DNA from: Multifurca ochricompacta
Taxonomy: Eukaryota; Basidiomycota; Agaricomycetes; Russulales; Russulaceae
Assembly (NCBI GenBank): GCA_022496185.1
Contig: WTXG01000023.1
Coordinates: 303,336-367,335 of the forward strand
Direction of reading: 5' to 3'
Length of the DNA stretch: 64,000 nt
Shown here in pieces: positions 35,581 to 49,000 of this stretch; the first letter of the stretch is position 1, and every line of letters begins with the position of its first letter. The notes beneath the pieces are model-generated. The model saw only the letters and a program-made list of their open reading frames with translations, did no database searches and had not been told where the DNA came from. A program made the position numbers and the translations under genes.

Positions 35581-35866
35581 ATTTATTTCATTCTCTCCCG
35601 GCTATGCTTAACTGTCATATGATGACAGACAAACTTTAACCGCCGTGCGGCTTGTTATTGTGACCTGGTTCCATTTATATTTACAAGTGCTCAGTACAAT
35701 GGGGAGCTGTGGAGAATATATTGTCTTGTAAATTCTAAATTCAGTTGGAGACTGCATCACGTGCATCGTTGTGACAACCATCATCAAACACTGCCTTTTT
35801 CTTGCCAGTAGACCTGCCAGGAAAACTGGAAACATGGAAACCGTACAGGCTAGAAGGAAAAAACAT

Positions 35867-35948
35867 TGACGAGAGTGGGATTCGAACCCACGCCCCCGAA
35901 GAGACCAGATCCTTAGTCTGGCGCCTTGGACCGCTCGGCCATCTCGCC
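35867..35948 (-). tRNA. tRNA-Leu (anticodon AAG)
   Basis: On the minus strand the gene begins GGCGAGATGGCCGAGCGG. It has a seven-base-pair acceptor stem with one G-U pair, an anticodon stem CCAGA/TCTGG enclosing loop CTAAGGA (AAG at positions 34-36), a class II variable arm GTCTCTTCGGGGGC, and the T arm GTGGGTTCGAATCCCAC, followed by discriminator A. There is no intron. AAG reads CUU and, as inosine, CUC Leu codons. Confidence 0.96.
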
Positions 35949-36222
35949 ATGAGGTGGAGTAATATAGTTATCGTCTCATAACAATGCGTGCGCGCAATTT
36001 CCCTTTTTACATGATTTCGTGTGTACATGTGAGCGACGACAGGATGCGTAGCCTAAATCTGATAATAAGGCTAGTGTTTGGTGAGCCCTCTTAAATGCGC
36101 AGACACTGAAGCGGCACACCCACACAGATGGGCGGCGTACACAACACCTCTACGATACAAAAGAATTGATGCCTGGGAGTGAACTCACCTTGCACATGCC
36201 TCAGAATGATACATGTTTAGTT

Positions 36223-36612
36223 TCAAAATGGTTGGATAGGCGTGGTGTGCGTTGGGTTAGGGACAGCCTCCATCCTTCCTATTTGTGCCGGCTGGTTATT
36301 CATGGGCTGCTCCGGCCGCACGGCAAGATCGCGGTGTTCCATGCTGAGATCGTAGGGGTCAATGAAGGAATTGGAACTTTCTTTGCAGCACCGCATGCAC
36401 ATGCAAATACCCCCACTTCCTGGTCCTATCTGTGGCCCTGAGTTTGTGACAGCAAAGGGAAGGAGTGCGTGCCGACATACGTGAGCTAATGCCACAAATT
36501 GTGCAGATTAGGCTGCCTGAAAAGTGTAGGAAGTCAAAAAGAGGTGCTTTCCGTAAATCCATCACCCACAAATGCCGGTGCAGAGACACACGAAACAGTC
36601 AGCATCAGACAT
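36223..36612 (-). CDS. Small cysteine-rich membrane-associated protein
   Basis: Three small exons join in frame to 97 residues. Exon 1 from ATG 36612 encodes MSDADCFVCLCTGI up to a GTGGGT donor. The second adds SLICTICGISS and ends at a GTATGT donor, and the third adds PQIGPGSGGICMCMRCC, then a hydrophilic tail (FIDPYDLSMEHRDL, ending TPIQPF) and TGA at 36223. The N-terminal half is a Cys-dense hydrophobic segment with nine Cys up to the MRCC motif. This resembles the Cys-rich mini-proteins common in Agaricomycetes, which are thought to associate with membranes. The function is unknown. The gene was found by splice logic, not by an intact frame. Confidence 0.65.
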
Positions 36613-37656
36613 AATAGGGACCAACGCAAGCACCAGTGAGGTAGCGTTGGGGGCTCAAGTATAAGGGAAGACCGGAGAGGGAAGTAGCACAACTGGTGCA
36701 GCCTGGGAACTTTAATACTGACAGCGCGACGGGGATCATGTGACTCTTCTAAAGATCTCTCTTGGACCGAAGGATGATTATTGGTTATGTGGACTGGTTA
36801 TCCTGGCCTGCCATTCTTCATGATGCAGCTGGAAATGGAAATGGGTATCATGTTCGTTTATATCCCCAAAGTCCTCTCACAGTGTATAGTGTGGCACCCA
36901 GATTATTGGAAACCGCAAGGCAAACTGTACAAAGTGTGAAGGAGACGCTTGCACGCAATTGCTCGCGCTCTACGACACGAAAGTTTGAGCAGGAAAACGG
37001 TGCTGTTGTCATCACGGGGTCCACAGCCAGGTCTGAAAGATCGTAGCGAATAATTTCAGAAGGTGAACACACGAGATACCTCGAGAAGCAATTGGAGTTG
37101 ACCCATAATAGTACGCTTGATGGTTGAATTCGGGCTACCACGCTCGATATTTCAGGCAGGGTGCGGGGGCCATACAAAGCTTGGGCCCACCCTGTATTGG
37201 AGATACGCATAGACTCGACCTGTCAAGACCGAGAAAGCGCAGGGCGAACCCGCCCCGTCATACAGTTTGAATTGACAACAACCCGAGGTCGAATTCCTGA
37301 ACATAGCAGAGCAGACTGACTCAGGAATACTGGAGGTATGGTAAGATATGCGCTGACCATCCGTTAGACCCTCGGACATACAGCTAACAAGACAGCGAAC
37401 GGCACAACTTGAGTAAAGAACTGCTTCCCCACTACCTGCGAGCCTCAAACAGGAAGATCACGTCGACAGCGAAGCAGAGACATAATGGGTACCTCGAAAC
37501 GTCATGGTAGAAGGAATGGGAAAGATCACTGCGATACCAGCGACTGCGGAAGAATGATCTGCTCAAGTCATTGTTCAGCAAATTCATAAAGCTCGTGAGG
37601 TCTAGAGAACGACGTTGTCTCATGATGTGAGGCGTCCGTGTATGATGGAGAGAAAG
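36613..37656. other. Region between Cys-rich gene and tubulin cofactor C, no gene assigned
   Basis: About 1 kb. Several minus-strand frames (36848-37210, 37152-37448, 37432-37623) and one plus-strand frame (36762-37046) are open but short. None shows a recognised domain, and no set of splice sites links them convincingly. A degraded or intron-rich minus-strand gene is possible. Confidence 0.45.
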
Positions 37657-38884
37657 TTAGGCAGCGTCGCTACATGCCGCGTCAGGCAGATGCGTATCGA
37701 GAATGGCATCTATTTGCTTCGACGGTGCATCATCTAGAATCAAAATATCGTCCCAATCTTCACTCCCAGGTGGGAGAATGAACCAGTTAGGTGACGGCGA
37801 CTGCCGGATATGCGAGAAATCTTGCACGTTGACATGCCCACCCTAGAAGTGTGTGAGACTTGCCGGAGCAGGCGAAGAACAAGTGTCCTACTCACATTGG
37901 GCGGTAGGGCTTCGGTGAGTGATGGATTGAGCAAAGAAACGAATGGCGGATATTCCGCAAAAGCGATAGAAGAACAACCCTCAATGACCGGGTTGGAGGT
38001 AGCAGCGAGGTATACATGAACACCGGTAGAATTGTGCATACGGAACTACATAAAATAGATAAGGGCTCGCTCAAGCAACGGGCGGGAAGATACCTGCTTG
38101 ATGGCAAGCGACAATCACCGTGCATCTGTGCAGATTTTGCAGGAGTACGCTGCCTTTTACGTTGGGCAAGATTAGAATCGTTTCCTTCAGATCGTGGATG
38201 CGGAGAGCCGTCAGGGAAAGCTCATTACGATGAGGTGTAGTGCCGCTGTGCTACATAAGTCTACGATGCAATGATCAAGATCCGAGATGGTCAGATCAGA
38301 GGTCGAGGGATCCGTTTCAAGTGTTGGAATGGACTGCAACGACAATCTACGGTGGGAGTGAGAGCTTAGCTTATTGAGGGTAGCAATGGCAAGTAGGCCG
38401 TCTCTCTTTTCCAACAGTTGAGAGCCAAGCGGTGAATGGCTCTGCACTGGTGAAGCCGAAGGTAGGGCCACATTTGTCTTGCGCTTGAAGGTGAACTTCG
38501 TCTTAGAGGTGAATGTGGAACGTATATCCTCCAAAGTGCGCTCTAACAGGTCCATCTGCTATATGAAGGGGTGGCGTCAATTATCGTCTAACTTGTCAGC
38601 TATATGAGAACATACCGCTCGACATTGTCGTTGATCATAGGCAGGTAAGAAGCCTATCGCGTCTGTCAAGTTTTTTCTCAGTTTCCTGATGTCCAATGCT
38701 AGTTCCTGCTGGTCATTGTTGTCAGATGTGGTCTGGTTCTTAGATGCTTCCAGACGTGCAGTTAAATCTGCATCGGCACTCTTCAGATGAAGAATATGGT
38801 ATCAGGAGAACGCAAACCGGCACGAGAAACCTGAAATTGCGAGTAGAAATCCCGCTGAAAGGTTTTATCGGTCGTTTCGGACAT
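37657..38884 (-). CDS. TBCC: Tubulin-folding cofactor C
   Basis: TBCC acts with cofactors D and E as a GTPase activator in alpha/beta-tubulin heterodimer assembly. Start MSETTDKTFQRDFYSQFQ at 38884 matches the TBCC N-terminal helix. Then come ALDIRKLRKNLTDAIGFLPAYDQRQC, MDLLERTLEDIRSTFTSK and the C-CAP/TBCC beta-helix: SDLDHCIVDLCST, LTALRIHDLKETILILP, VKGSVLLQNLHRCTVIVACHQ, RMHNSTGVHVYLAATSNP, and VIEGCSSIAFAEYPP. The canonical catalytic Arg region precedes MHNST (CHQFRMH). It ends SEDWDDILILDDAP with TAA at 37657. Within about 38215-38255 the frame changes by one missing base between DLCST and SLTAL. Five exons. Confidence 0.9.
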
Positions 38885-39176
38885 TGTAAGTTGAAGGTTG
38901 AGTTCAGATCCTTGCCCCAGCGTCACCGTAACGGTGTAGTTAGTGTAAGTATTGTAGAAATTGTGTGCTTAAGTCCCATTCTCAATTCACACGATACAGT
39001 ATCTCATATATCCCGCTCCTCCTCGCCTCGCGAGCACCGAGACTTTGGAGAGGGAAATAGGGAGGGGTGGCAGGAAAACTAGACACCTGGTATTTCTTAC
39101 ATTTCCTCTCCTTGTTTTACGTAGAGGCCCGGGAAGGTGCTATGTTACATGGAAACATAATACTAAGGACAATTGC

Positions 39177-39797
<621 letters not shown>

Positions 39798-40088
39798 GAT
39801 TTAGGGTGAGGTAGTAGTAGGGCAGGTAAAGTGCTGTGCCACGTGCCGTGCCATTACAACTTCGCGAGCTGCACGTCACGTTATTGGAAATTCACGTGAT
39901 GTATGCGCGATCACATGATATGGTTGATGTTTTCCCGTTCGTGTTCGTGTCAGTCACTGATACGACGGACGTTGGTCTTGGCCACTAATTCTGTTGTTTC
40001 TCGCAACTTCAATCTCATCGCTTCCCAATCAGCAACAGCAACACATGTACTATTCCTTCTAAGCGCTCGTTTATAACAGAATTTACTC

Positions 40089-43000
40089 ATGACAAGTTAC
40101 TCATCTGATTCGTCGAGGTCAAGACCTCGCTCTCCGCTCTTCGGCACTGCAACTTTTTCTTTTTCAACCTTGACTCAATCCGAGTCTGCTCCAACTAGGT
40201 ATTCATACTCTTCACGCTCAGGTAAGACTTCAATTGGTCTTGTTCAGTTGTCTTAAATGCTTTTATTCTTTACTGACGCGTACATCTCCCTCAGGGATTT
40301 CTTCCGATGATAGTGACATCTCTGGAAACGATATGCGTCGCATCACGGTTTCTCCCTCTCCTTCCAATAGACATTCTGGTTCGGACTTGCACTCTTGGTC
40401 TGAGGACGACTCGATTCGGGATGCGGCTGAGGTCGAGGCGGCTTTGAGCGCACTCGACAATGAACTAGACCAGACGGAAGACGCTCTTACGGAGTGGTCC
40501 CGTGGATCCTCTGTCACGCCGTCTTCTTATCTGAGTGATTCCATGTCCTCTCCTTCTTTCACGGCAACAACGTCCAGCTACATACCCTTCACGAATACTC
40601 TCCGCGATGGCCGCATTCTCAGTACAATCACTGAACGTACTGAAAACCCATCCTCGCGTCCTACGTCGTACAATCTTTCGGTACCTGAGTCCAGACCTGT
40701 TTCCGATGCGATTAGGCGTTCTGCCGTATCTATTCATTCTCGAGGTGTCACCGAGCCCGGGCCTAGCGTCACTTCAAGTCGTCGAACGGGGAACCTCATT
40801 GCGTTTTTCGAGGATAAATCGTCGTTATCTGATGGCTCCTCCCGCTCCTACTCTCCCTATAGCCATCGGAGGGCAGGTTCAGTCCCTTCAGGCCCTCGCT
40901 CACCCAGCCCCTACACACAAACGACCCATTCCATACCGACCTTCGGCACAACCAGCTATGGGTCCGTTAGCTCCACCGGCTCGCGCCCGTCCTCACCAAG
41001 CAAAAGTTGGGCCTCTCAGTCGCAATCTCACGCATCCGCCACATCACTTCGTTCTTTCCTTTCGCCTTCTCCCCGTGGTAGCACGACAGGGCCTGACACA
41101 GGGCCTGGTAGCCCTTACACATCAAGTGTGACCCCCACGTACTCGAACACATATACGGCTACCAGCACCAGTATAACGACTCAGGGCACTTCACTCAAGC
41201 GACCACAGGCATCGCCACGCTCCCCGCTAAACTCTGTGCGCAATATTGTCACGGCATGGAAAAGCCGCTCGCCTTCGATTGACAAGTCATCGGAACTTAG
41301 TTCTAATAGATCATTGACGGATGTCACGCCAGAGGAAGGATTCTTCAGCATACGGCGCCGTGCAGAGAGAGGTTTCCAACGAGAAAGAGCCTCGATGAGT
41401 GTTGAAGATAGCGCGAGGAGAATTGATCCTTCTCGTGATCAGGGGGATGTCTATGTTCCTAGTACTCCAAAGACAAGTACATCCCTTACATCGAGCGGCA
41501 TCGTTCCCCCACCATTCGACCTTGCTGAATTGGGAACCTTTGCGAAAGGCAGCCAAGAGGTGAGTTTTGGGAAACTAGATAATATCCCGGTCGATCATTT
41601 GATCACCTTATCTTATTTGATATCCTCATTGCTTGCCTTGCGTCTTTGTGTGTGTGGGCTGACCCCTCCCTCTGCCAGCCTCTGCGCATCGGACTTCTCT
41701 GGTATCTGAACGTGCACGGGGCTCCCCCGTATAGATGGCAAAGATGCCAAGCCATCCTATACCCCAGCATGCTCTTGCTCTCTTGGATTGCACAAGGCGG
41801 TGGGCGTGGGATCGTAACTCTAGATCTACTCAATTGCACAGAGGTCCGCTCAGTTGCTTCACCCACTCACCCGAGTGCACAAGACGACGTTGGTACGATT
41901 GCCGCAAAGGCGCAGACTTCCAATGCTCAGGCGGAAGGTTTCGGGGATTTAGGTTTGATGGAGACGTTGTGCCCCTTTCAATTATTTTACAGCGACGGTG
42001 TGGAGCGACTGGGCGCAGAGTCGGCCAGGGAGCGCGTACGCTGGGTCAGCGCGATATGGTATGATCCATGATGTTGGTAATCTCTACGTTGACGATGTCT
42101 GCAGGGAAGTGCTCGATCGTTCAGTCACAGTGCCCGATCGCTCCGATACCCAATCACCCACGGGCTCCATGCGTACGATCCGGACGATGGCGAGCACGAG
42201 TACTCACTCTGGCTCCGTTGCGTCGGGCTCACGTTCTACGACATTCGTTCCGCCTGTGGAGACCATCCCTGATCTTTCTGACTTCCAGTCGTTTTCGGGG
42301 TCTAGTGCGGGATCGTTGTCTCGCCAACCATCGCTGCGCTCGCGCTCTGTTGATGATGCTGCGATCTCCAACCAGACCATAATTTATCCGGGGGACCCAC
42401 GTGTGATTGCACCTAGTCGCAGCAGCTCTTTGCGTCGCACAACCTCTATGACGGACCTTGGTGAGGAGTTTGAATCAGCCTTGCGACGGGCCAAAGACGC
42501 GCGACCTGGATTGGGCTTTGGTCTTGGGCTCATTGGTGAAGGGTCGCCTGTTACTGTGTCAAGCGGGCCGACGCTCCGGCGAGACGTTATTGTCACGCCC
42601 CCGCCTAGTGCTGGCCGTGGTGGTGGTTCTCGTGCGCAAGCTGCAGGCTCCGAGTTATCGGACGATGCGTTCTTCTCATCTGGAGCAAGGACTAGTGGCG
42701 AACGCTCCATGGTCCATTCTCTAACTTCTTCTGCATTGAGTAGCAATATTAGATCCCCGGCGGCCATTGAGAGTATCTCTGCCGTAACCACCGAGGAGAC
42801 ATCTGGCTCTGGGACAGTGGTCCCACAAACCTACCGTGGTGGAGGTACCTCTTATCTGGACAGTTCGACTGATGCTCGGCGGTCAGCTTTCATGTTCGAC
42901 TCGCCTTCTGGGGCTACCGGACTCTCTCGATCTCGTGCCGTCAGGACAAGGAGGGATGCTGCCAGCTCTGTCAGTTATTCTTCCTCTCATGCCTCGCGGA

Positions 43001-46000
43001 CGGAGTCGTCTTCAGACAAGGAAAATTCATCCAACTACACACATTCTCGATCATACTCCGAGTACTCACGAGGCGATGGATTCAGCACTCTTGAGAGTTA
43101 CTCAAGGTCAGCTAGCGATACACCTCTTCCGAACTCATCTTCTGGGCTCTCTCATTCCGAGGAGGATCCAGTTACTACAGCTACTCCAACAAGTTCCACT
43201 CAGTACGAGACTGCGCGTTCTCCTTCTATCATGTCCTTTGCCTCTTTACCAAGCATCCCATCGCTTTATGAGACCGCCGAGGTGTGCCCTACTGACTCGG
43301 AAGCGACTAAGAGTGTCTCCGACGATTTCATCACTGCCAAGGCAAGCCTTAAAGCCGATTCTGTGTCGGACTATATCACGGCCCCGGTTTGCGAGAGTGA
43401 GCCGACATCACCGTATACAACTGCAGAGATATGTTCGACGCAAGCCTCGACCGAATACGACGACGCGGAGTGTCGTTGCAAACCGGAAAGGGCTGTCGTT
43501 TCAGAAGGCACTCAGGTTACTGTGCCTGAGCTGATTCGAGAGGTTATTCGCGTTGTGGTTCCCCAACCCGTGGAAGAAGTTGTACAAGTTGCTGCCCAAC
43601 CTGTTGAAGAGGCTGTTCAAGCTTCCTCTCCCCGGCCTGTGGAGGAGGTCATACAGGCTGCTCCGCCGTCGCCAGTTGAAGCCATCCAGATTGCTCCCCC
43701 ACTGCCCGTTGAGGAGATTGTCCGAGCTGTTTCCCCTCAGCTCACCGATGAGGGGGTGCAGACTACTATTGCGGAACCTGTTGAGACCATCCACGCCACT
43801 TCCCCAGAACCTATCCCAGAACCGCCGGTGATCATCATAGAGCGTGGCTTTGCACTCTCTCCACGAGACGACCTCTCTTCTATCAGTTCGCCTACTGACA
43901 TAGGAACCATTCCATCAATTTCTACGAGGGTGACCGTCAGGAACATCCCGCTTCCGGAATCTGTTTCAAGCCCCTCTCTTTTGGCCAGTGAATTACCGTC
44001 TGAGCAGCTGGGAGGGGTGTCATCGCGGCCGGTGTCGTCTACGAGGTCTATAAGTTCCGTCCCGCCATCGTTGCCTGGCCCTTCACCCATCGGTCGTCCG
44101 GATTCCTTGCCAACGACGTCATTACTGTCGTCGGTCACTGAGTCCACGCCCACCACCATCACACCGTCGCATCATTCTATAGGCCTTCCTCGGGTGCCAT
44201 CTAGTCCTTCAATTCGAGAGTCTTTATGGGCACCGGAAACAGACGACACTTACGAATCATCGATACTACGGGCTTCTCCTTCAGTGCAGTCCATAGCTTT
44301 TCCAGAGGGCCCAGATATCTCGTTCGATACATCTTTCTTGCGGCCTACAGCTTCTGCGTATACTTCTCAAGAGCCAAGCCGACTAAGCACAATCGACGAG
44401 AGTCCTTCTAGCGAGTCGCCGTCGATCACCTACTCATCCTCATCGTCACTTTCTCTCACCCCGACAGCGACCGTATCGATGTCGGTCTCTGCGTCGGCTA
44501 CACCATCCCCTTCTCCGTCCCTTCCTCCCACGGTTCCCTCCCCTTCACTTCATGCTCCTTCGTCCACAACGGTGTCAACGCCGTTACCGTCTCCAGAACA
44601 GTCTGCAGTTTCCTTGACCAGGACACCTTCCACCGTCTCGACAGCTTCTTCTATCTCAATGAGGACGGATATCTTGGACAACCGGTCTCTCTTCGAGGAG
44701 CCCATCTTGGAGGACGTTTCGACAGAACCATCGCTTTTGTCTACTCACAGGTCATCCATTCAGAGAGCGGTAGGTTCTTGGCTGAGCAGTGCATTTTGGA
44801 GCTAATATCACTTTATAGATCTCCCCCGCGAATATTTCTTTGCCGAGGTCCCCTTCGTTATTATCGATGCCAACTGCTAGCCTAAGTGTCAGCATGAGCA
44901 GCCCCCATGGTAGTTTGCCATCCATCCATACTGACCTGGTGACCATACCCTCTGAGAGGCCACCATCCGAGAGGCCACCATCCGAGAGGCCACCGTCCGA
45001 GGGACCGAGTGTAATCATCACAGATGATGTCAATCGCCTCCTTCAGTATCTGCAGGCCTCGAGAATGACCGACAACGCGACAACCAGGGCATTCACGATC
45101 ATTTGGGAGAGATACAGAATGAACTCCGCGATCTTGCTGATTACCTTCATGAGAAGGAGGCACCTGAAGTAGTCCTCCCTTCTGTTAAGCTCAAAGATCG
45201 TTCTGTTGGTGGGAGTAGTGCCATTTCTTTGCGTGAACCTCGAGGGGCACCTGATTACCCTTCGAGACCTCCTACTGTGACTGGCAAAGCAAGCCCGCGA
45301 CTTGTTCCCATTCCACTGACGCCCCCTCCGCGTAGCCCTCGCTCTCCAAGTTCTTTGAGTTCCAGTATATCGTTTTTGTCGTCTCACCACTCGGATGACT
45401 CCAGCTTGATGGAATCCGAGCTGTTAGAGTCAGAGGAGTACATCCAAGAGGAGTCATCCTCCCCCCTCTCGTCTTCTCCTATATCGTCTTCCCCTCCATC
45501 ATCGTCACCGCCCTCGTCGCCATCAAGCTCGCCTTCCTCTGAGACTCTTCCCTTGACACCTATATCGCAATCACCCCCTTCATCAGGCGCATATCTTTCC
45601 CGGACTTCAACAGACGTGACACAGCGAGTCTTCCCTACTCCTTCAGTTTCTCCTACCCCGTCAGTAGTCTCTAGCGCGACTGTTAGACCTGTTCCTGTAG
45701 CCCCAGGCATAGATCGCGAAGCTATCGACCGCATTCGTGAAGTATTAGATGCTGTCAAGGCACAAACTGATTCGTTATGGGATGGCCAGCTATCAACAAA
45801 TCACGTCTTGGATGAGCTTCGCCAGCGTGTCCCTCGAACACAAGATAACGCGGAATTAGTGGACAGGTTACAACGCCTCGAGGACTTGATCAACAGGTTG
45901 GCGGATGCACAAAGGCGTGCAAGAGGGCCGTCTCCTGAACAAGAATCACTGTTCGATTCCGGATCTGACACCTCGACCGCAATTAGACGTCTCAGAGAAA

Positions 46001-49000
46001 GATGGGATAGAATGAGGCGAGAGACGCCAACTCTTATCGCCCCGACGCCGGTCAGGCCAAGAACATCTCTGGACGACATGATGACAGAACTACTCCGCCC
46101 TCCTCAACCCCCGGTTCCTGTGCAAATACAACCACCACCCGCGTTTGTGCCCCTGAACTTCCGACCTGATGCCCGTGGGCTACGACCTCGAAGTGCAAGC
46201 CCAACACTTCTCACCGAATTGCCGCCACTACGACCGTTCACTGTTCCTATTCCCGAGCCCTTCACCACACGCGATGTGGGCCGCCGACGGGTCCCACGTG
46301 CAGGGAGAGCCTCTAGACCAAGTGCCCTCACACCAAGTCAGTTTGCGCCAACTCAGCCATCGCGGGGTTTCCCAGAGACCCCCGCAACGGGGCCCGATAT
46401 CTCTCGTCAGACACGTGTAGATGACCCTGGACGAGACTTCCTTGAAGAGGTTCATGGCATTAGAAGACAAAGACCGACTGCCGCGCCAGATGGATGGATA
46501 CATTCCCGACACGACGCTGAGCTTGTGGTTGTAAGTCTGACATTGGCTTTCCCCGTAACCCACACTTATGCATCGTGTAGCCTCCTCCACCTGTTGTCGA
46601 GGCAGAACCTGGACGCGCTACGGCGCCAGCGGCACTTGAGACACGCCCATGGTATCAGTCAGCTCCCCAAGCAGTATGAAACCCTTCTTGACCCTTGTAC
46701 CTCTAACTAACCACATCACAGCCCCCTGGTCATGCTGCTCCTGAGCCCGCGCCACAAGCTGCTCAGGCTGTGCCCATGCCACCTGTCCCTCCCCCGTTTA
46801 CCCAAGTATGGGAGGTTCTTGATGTGATATGATGAGCAAATTCACTGATGCTAAATTCTCCTTAGTCTGTCATTCTGCCACCCATATTCAACGATATGAT
46901 GGCCATGGTTCGGGTACGTTCTCTTACTCAACATTTGTATAGTCCCCGTGAGCTAGCTTTGCACAGGAAAATCGCTTCATGCATCTGGCCTCTTTAGAAC
47001 AGCAGCGCGAGCTGATGAGATACATGAATTCACTGAATGAATGGCTGGGTCACGATGTGGAAGACCGCCAGGCCGAGCTCCGTGGCGTTTCCGCTCGCAT
47101 GGACCAGCTTCATGAGGATCTCAATCGCTTGGGCTTATCTCGAGGACCTGCTTGTAGGTCTCACAGTAGCTTCGTTGTAACATCCCCACTAATAGACACC
47201 CAAAATTAACTTACTCTCAGTCCCACACCCAGGCCTTGGACTAGAGCCAGGTGGGTTTATGATGCCCGGCGGCCCAGGTATTCCTGGCGCTCCTATGGCC
47301 CCCAGTGTTCCCGGTGCTCCTGGAATGCCTGTCCGGCCAGGAACTGTACCCCCGACAGGTGGCTTTGTGCCCCCTCTCCCTCATGTGTCGTTCCCTCAAG
47401 CTGGGCAGCAGTACCCCCCTGGGCAGCAGTATCCCCCTGGGCAACAGTATCCCCCTGGGGTGCTTCCTCCTGTGGTCCCTGCGTCTGGTGCCGTGTATAG
47501 AACGCCGACGCCATCCGAGTCGCCAGTCATTCCTTCTCCTCCGTCGCGCGATGGTGGTGCACCGTTCGTGCCCCCGGGCTTGGGCCCATACAGGGATAGC
47601 TTTGCTCCCCCACCTCAAGTGTACCAGCCTCCCGTTCCCATGGCCGAAGATAATATATTTATCCCTCCGGAACCAACCTCATCGACGCCTAGCCGGACTT
47701 CCAGCGTAGCGTCTTCTCCGCGTCCACCATCCGCACCTCCAGTACTTGTTCCTGGCCCCCACATAGCACCGCAGCCCCCTGCACCCCCTATTCTAGTGTA
47801 CCCCCCTTCTCAGGGATCCCATTACCCTGCAAGCTTCCGAACCCGAAGCCCAAGCGCCAGCACCGACCGTTCGCGAACTCCAACTCTCCCGCTTCCTATT
47901 GCTCCGAGTGGCGTTGGAGTTGGCCAGCCTACAATAATCAACCTTCCCCCACAAGCCCCTCCTGTGGTTCCTACCGTATCTTTCGCTCCGACGGCTCCCT
48001 CTGCACGCCCTGCGTACGATGCGCGTGCTGACATACCCCAGCAAGTCGTGGCACCTCCGCCTGCAGCCCCTCAACCGCCCGTAGTCCAGATTCTGCCCTC
48101 ACCCCAACCCCCGCGTTCAGAGCGTTCAGAATACGATGGCCGTCCAGAGGCGCCTCAACAGCTAGGGCAGCCAATAATCATTCACCCCCCTCCGATCGTG
48201 CCAACTGGAGCCTACCCTCCTGCAATTCATCAACCTATAGTCCTGCCAGCTCCCCCACACTCACCTTCGCGTTCCACCACGCCAACTTCCAGCACTCGAT
48301 CCCCTCGATCCCCTATAATCTTGAGAGAAAGTCGTACTCCCCCAGTCTCTCAAACTCCTGTGGTGATAGCTCCCCTTCCAGGTGGAGTTGTTCCTGCCCC
48401 GCCAGGTGTTGGCTTTGTTCCTGCCCCGCCTGTAACGGTAATAACTCCGTCCCAGCCTCCGTATGGGCGGCATTCACCCGAGTATCGCAGCCACACTCCA
48501 GAGTCACCAAGAAGTCCATACCCCCCACCCTCTCACGCTCCCTCACGCTATTCGGAGTACCCCATCCAACCAATACACCCGGTTGCAACGATCCCATCTG
48601 CAGTTCACATTGTGCCATCCGAGCCGTACCCAAGGAGTCGCACAAGGTACCGCCGAGGACGACGGTACTCTGAATCAAGGACTCCGTCTTCTGAGCGGTC
48701 TCGCTCTGACTCTCGTGACAGACGTCATCGCCATCGCCACCGATCTCCTCGTCGATCCAGAACACCCTCAACTGAGCCTGAGGAAAGAGAACACCGGCGG
48801 TCACGCCGACACAGACGCCGACGCGGCGATCGTTCTCGAAGTGCTTCGCCATCGTATTCCGGTTCTCCTCGCTCTGACCGTAGACGTTCGCGTCATTCTC
48901 GGTATCATTCACCAAGTCTTGTACATCCAATTCCAGCCAGAGGCCCTTCTGAATATGGCCGCACAGGAATTGGCCCTTCTGTTCTCCCTCCCCAAGTGAC

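Noticed and set aside
36762..37046. 94-codon plus-strand open frame beginning MDRRMIIGYVDW
   Set aside because: No domain, no splice context and overlapped by equally open minus-strand frames; cannot be separated from chance.
37657..38884. Tubulin cofactor C as a pseudogene
   Set aside because: One missing base is the only defect; all exons, splice sites and motifs are kept, and the same kind of break occurs in other essential genes here.
44954..47458. Regularly spaced repeats considered as a CRISPR or satellite array
   Set aside because: The units are tandem without spacers, stay in frame and encode protein repeats; the genome is fungal.
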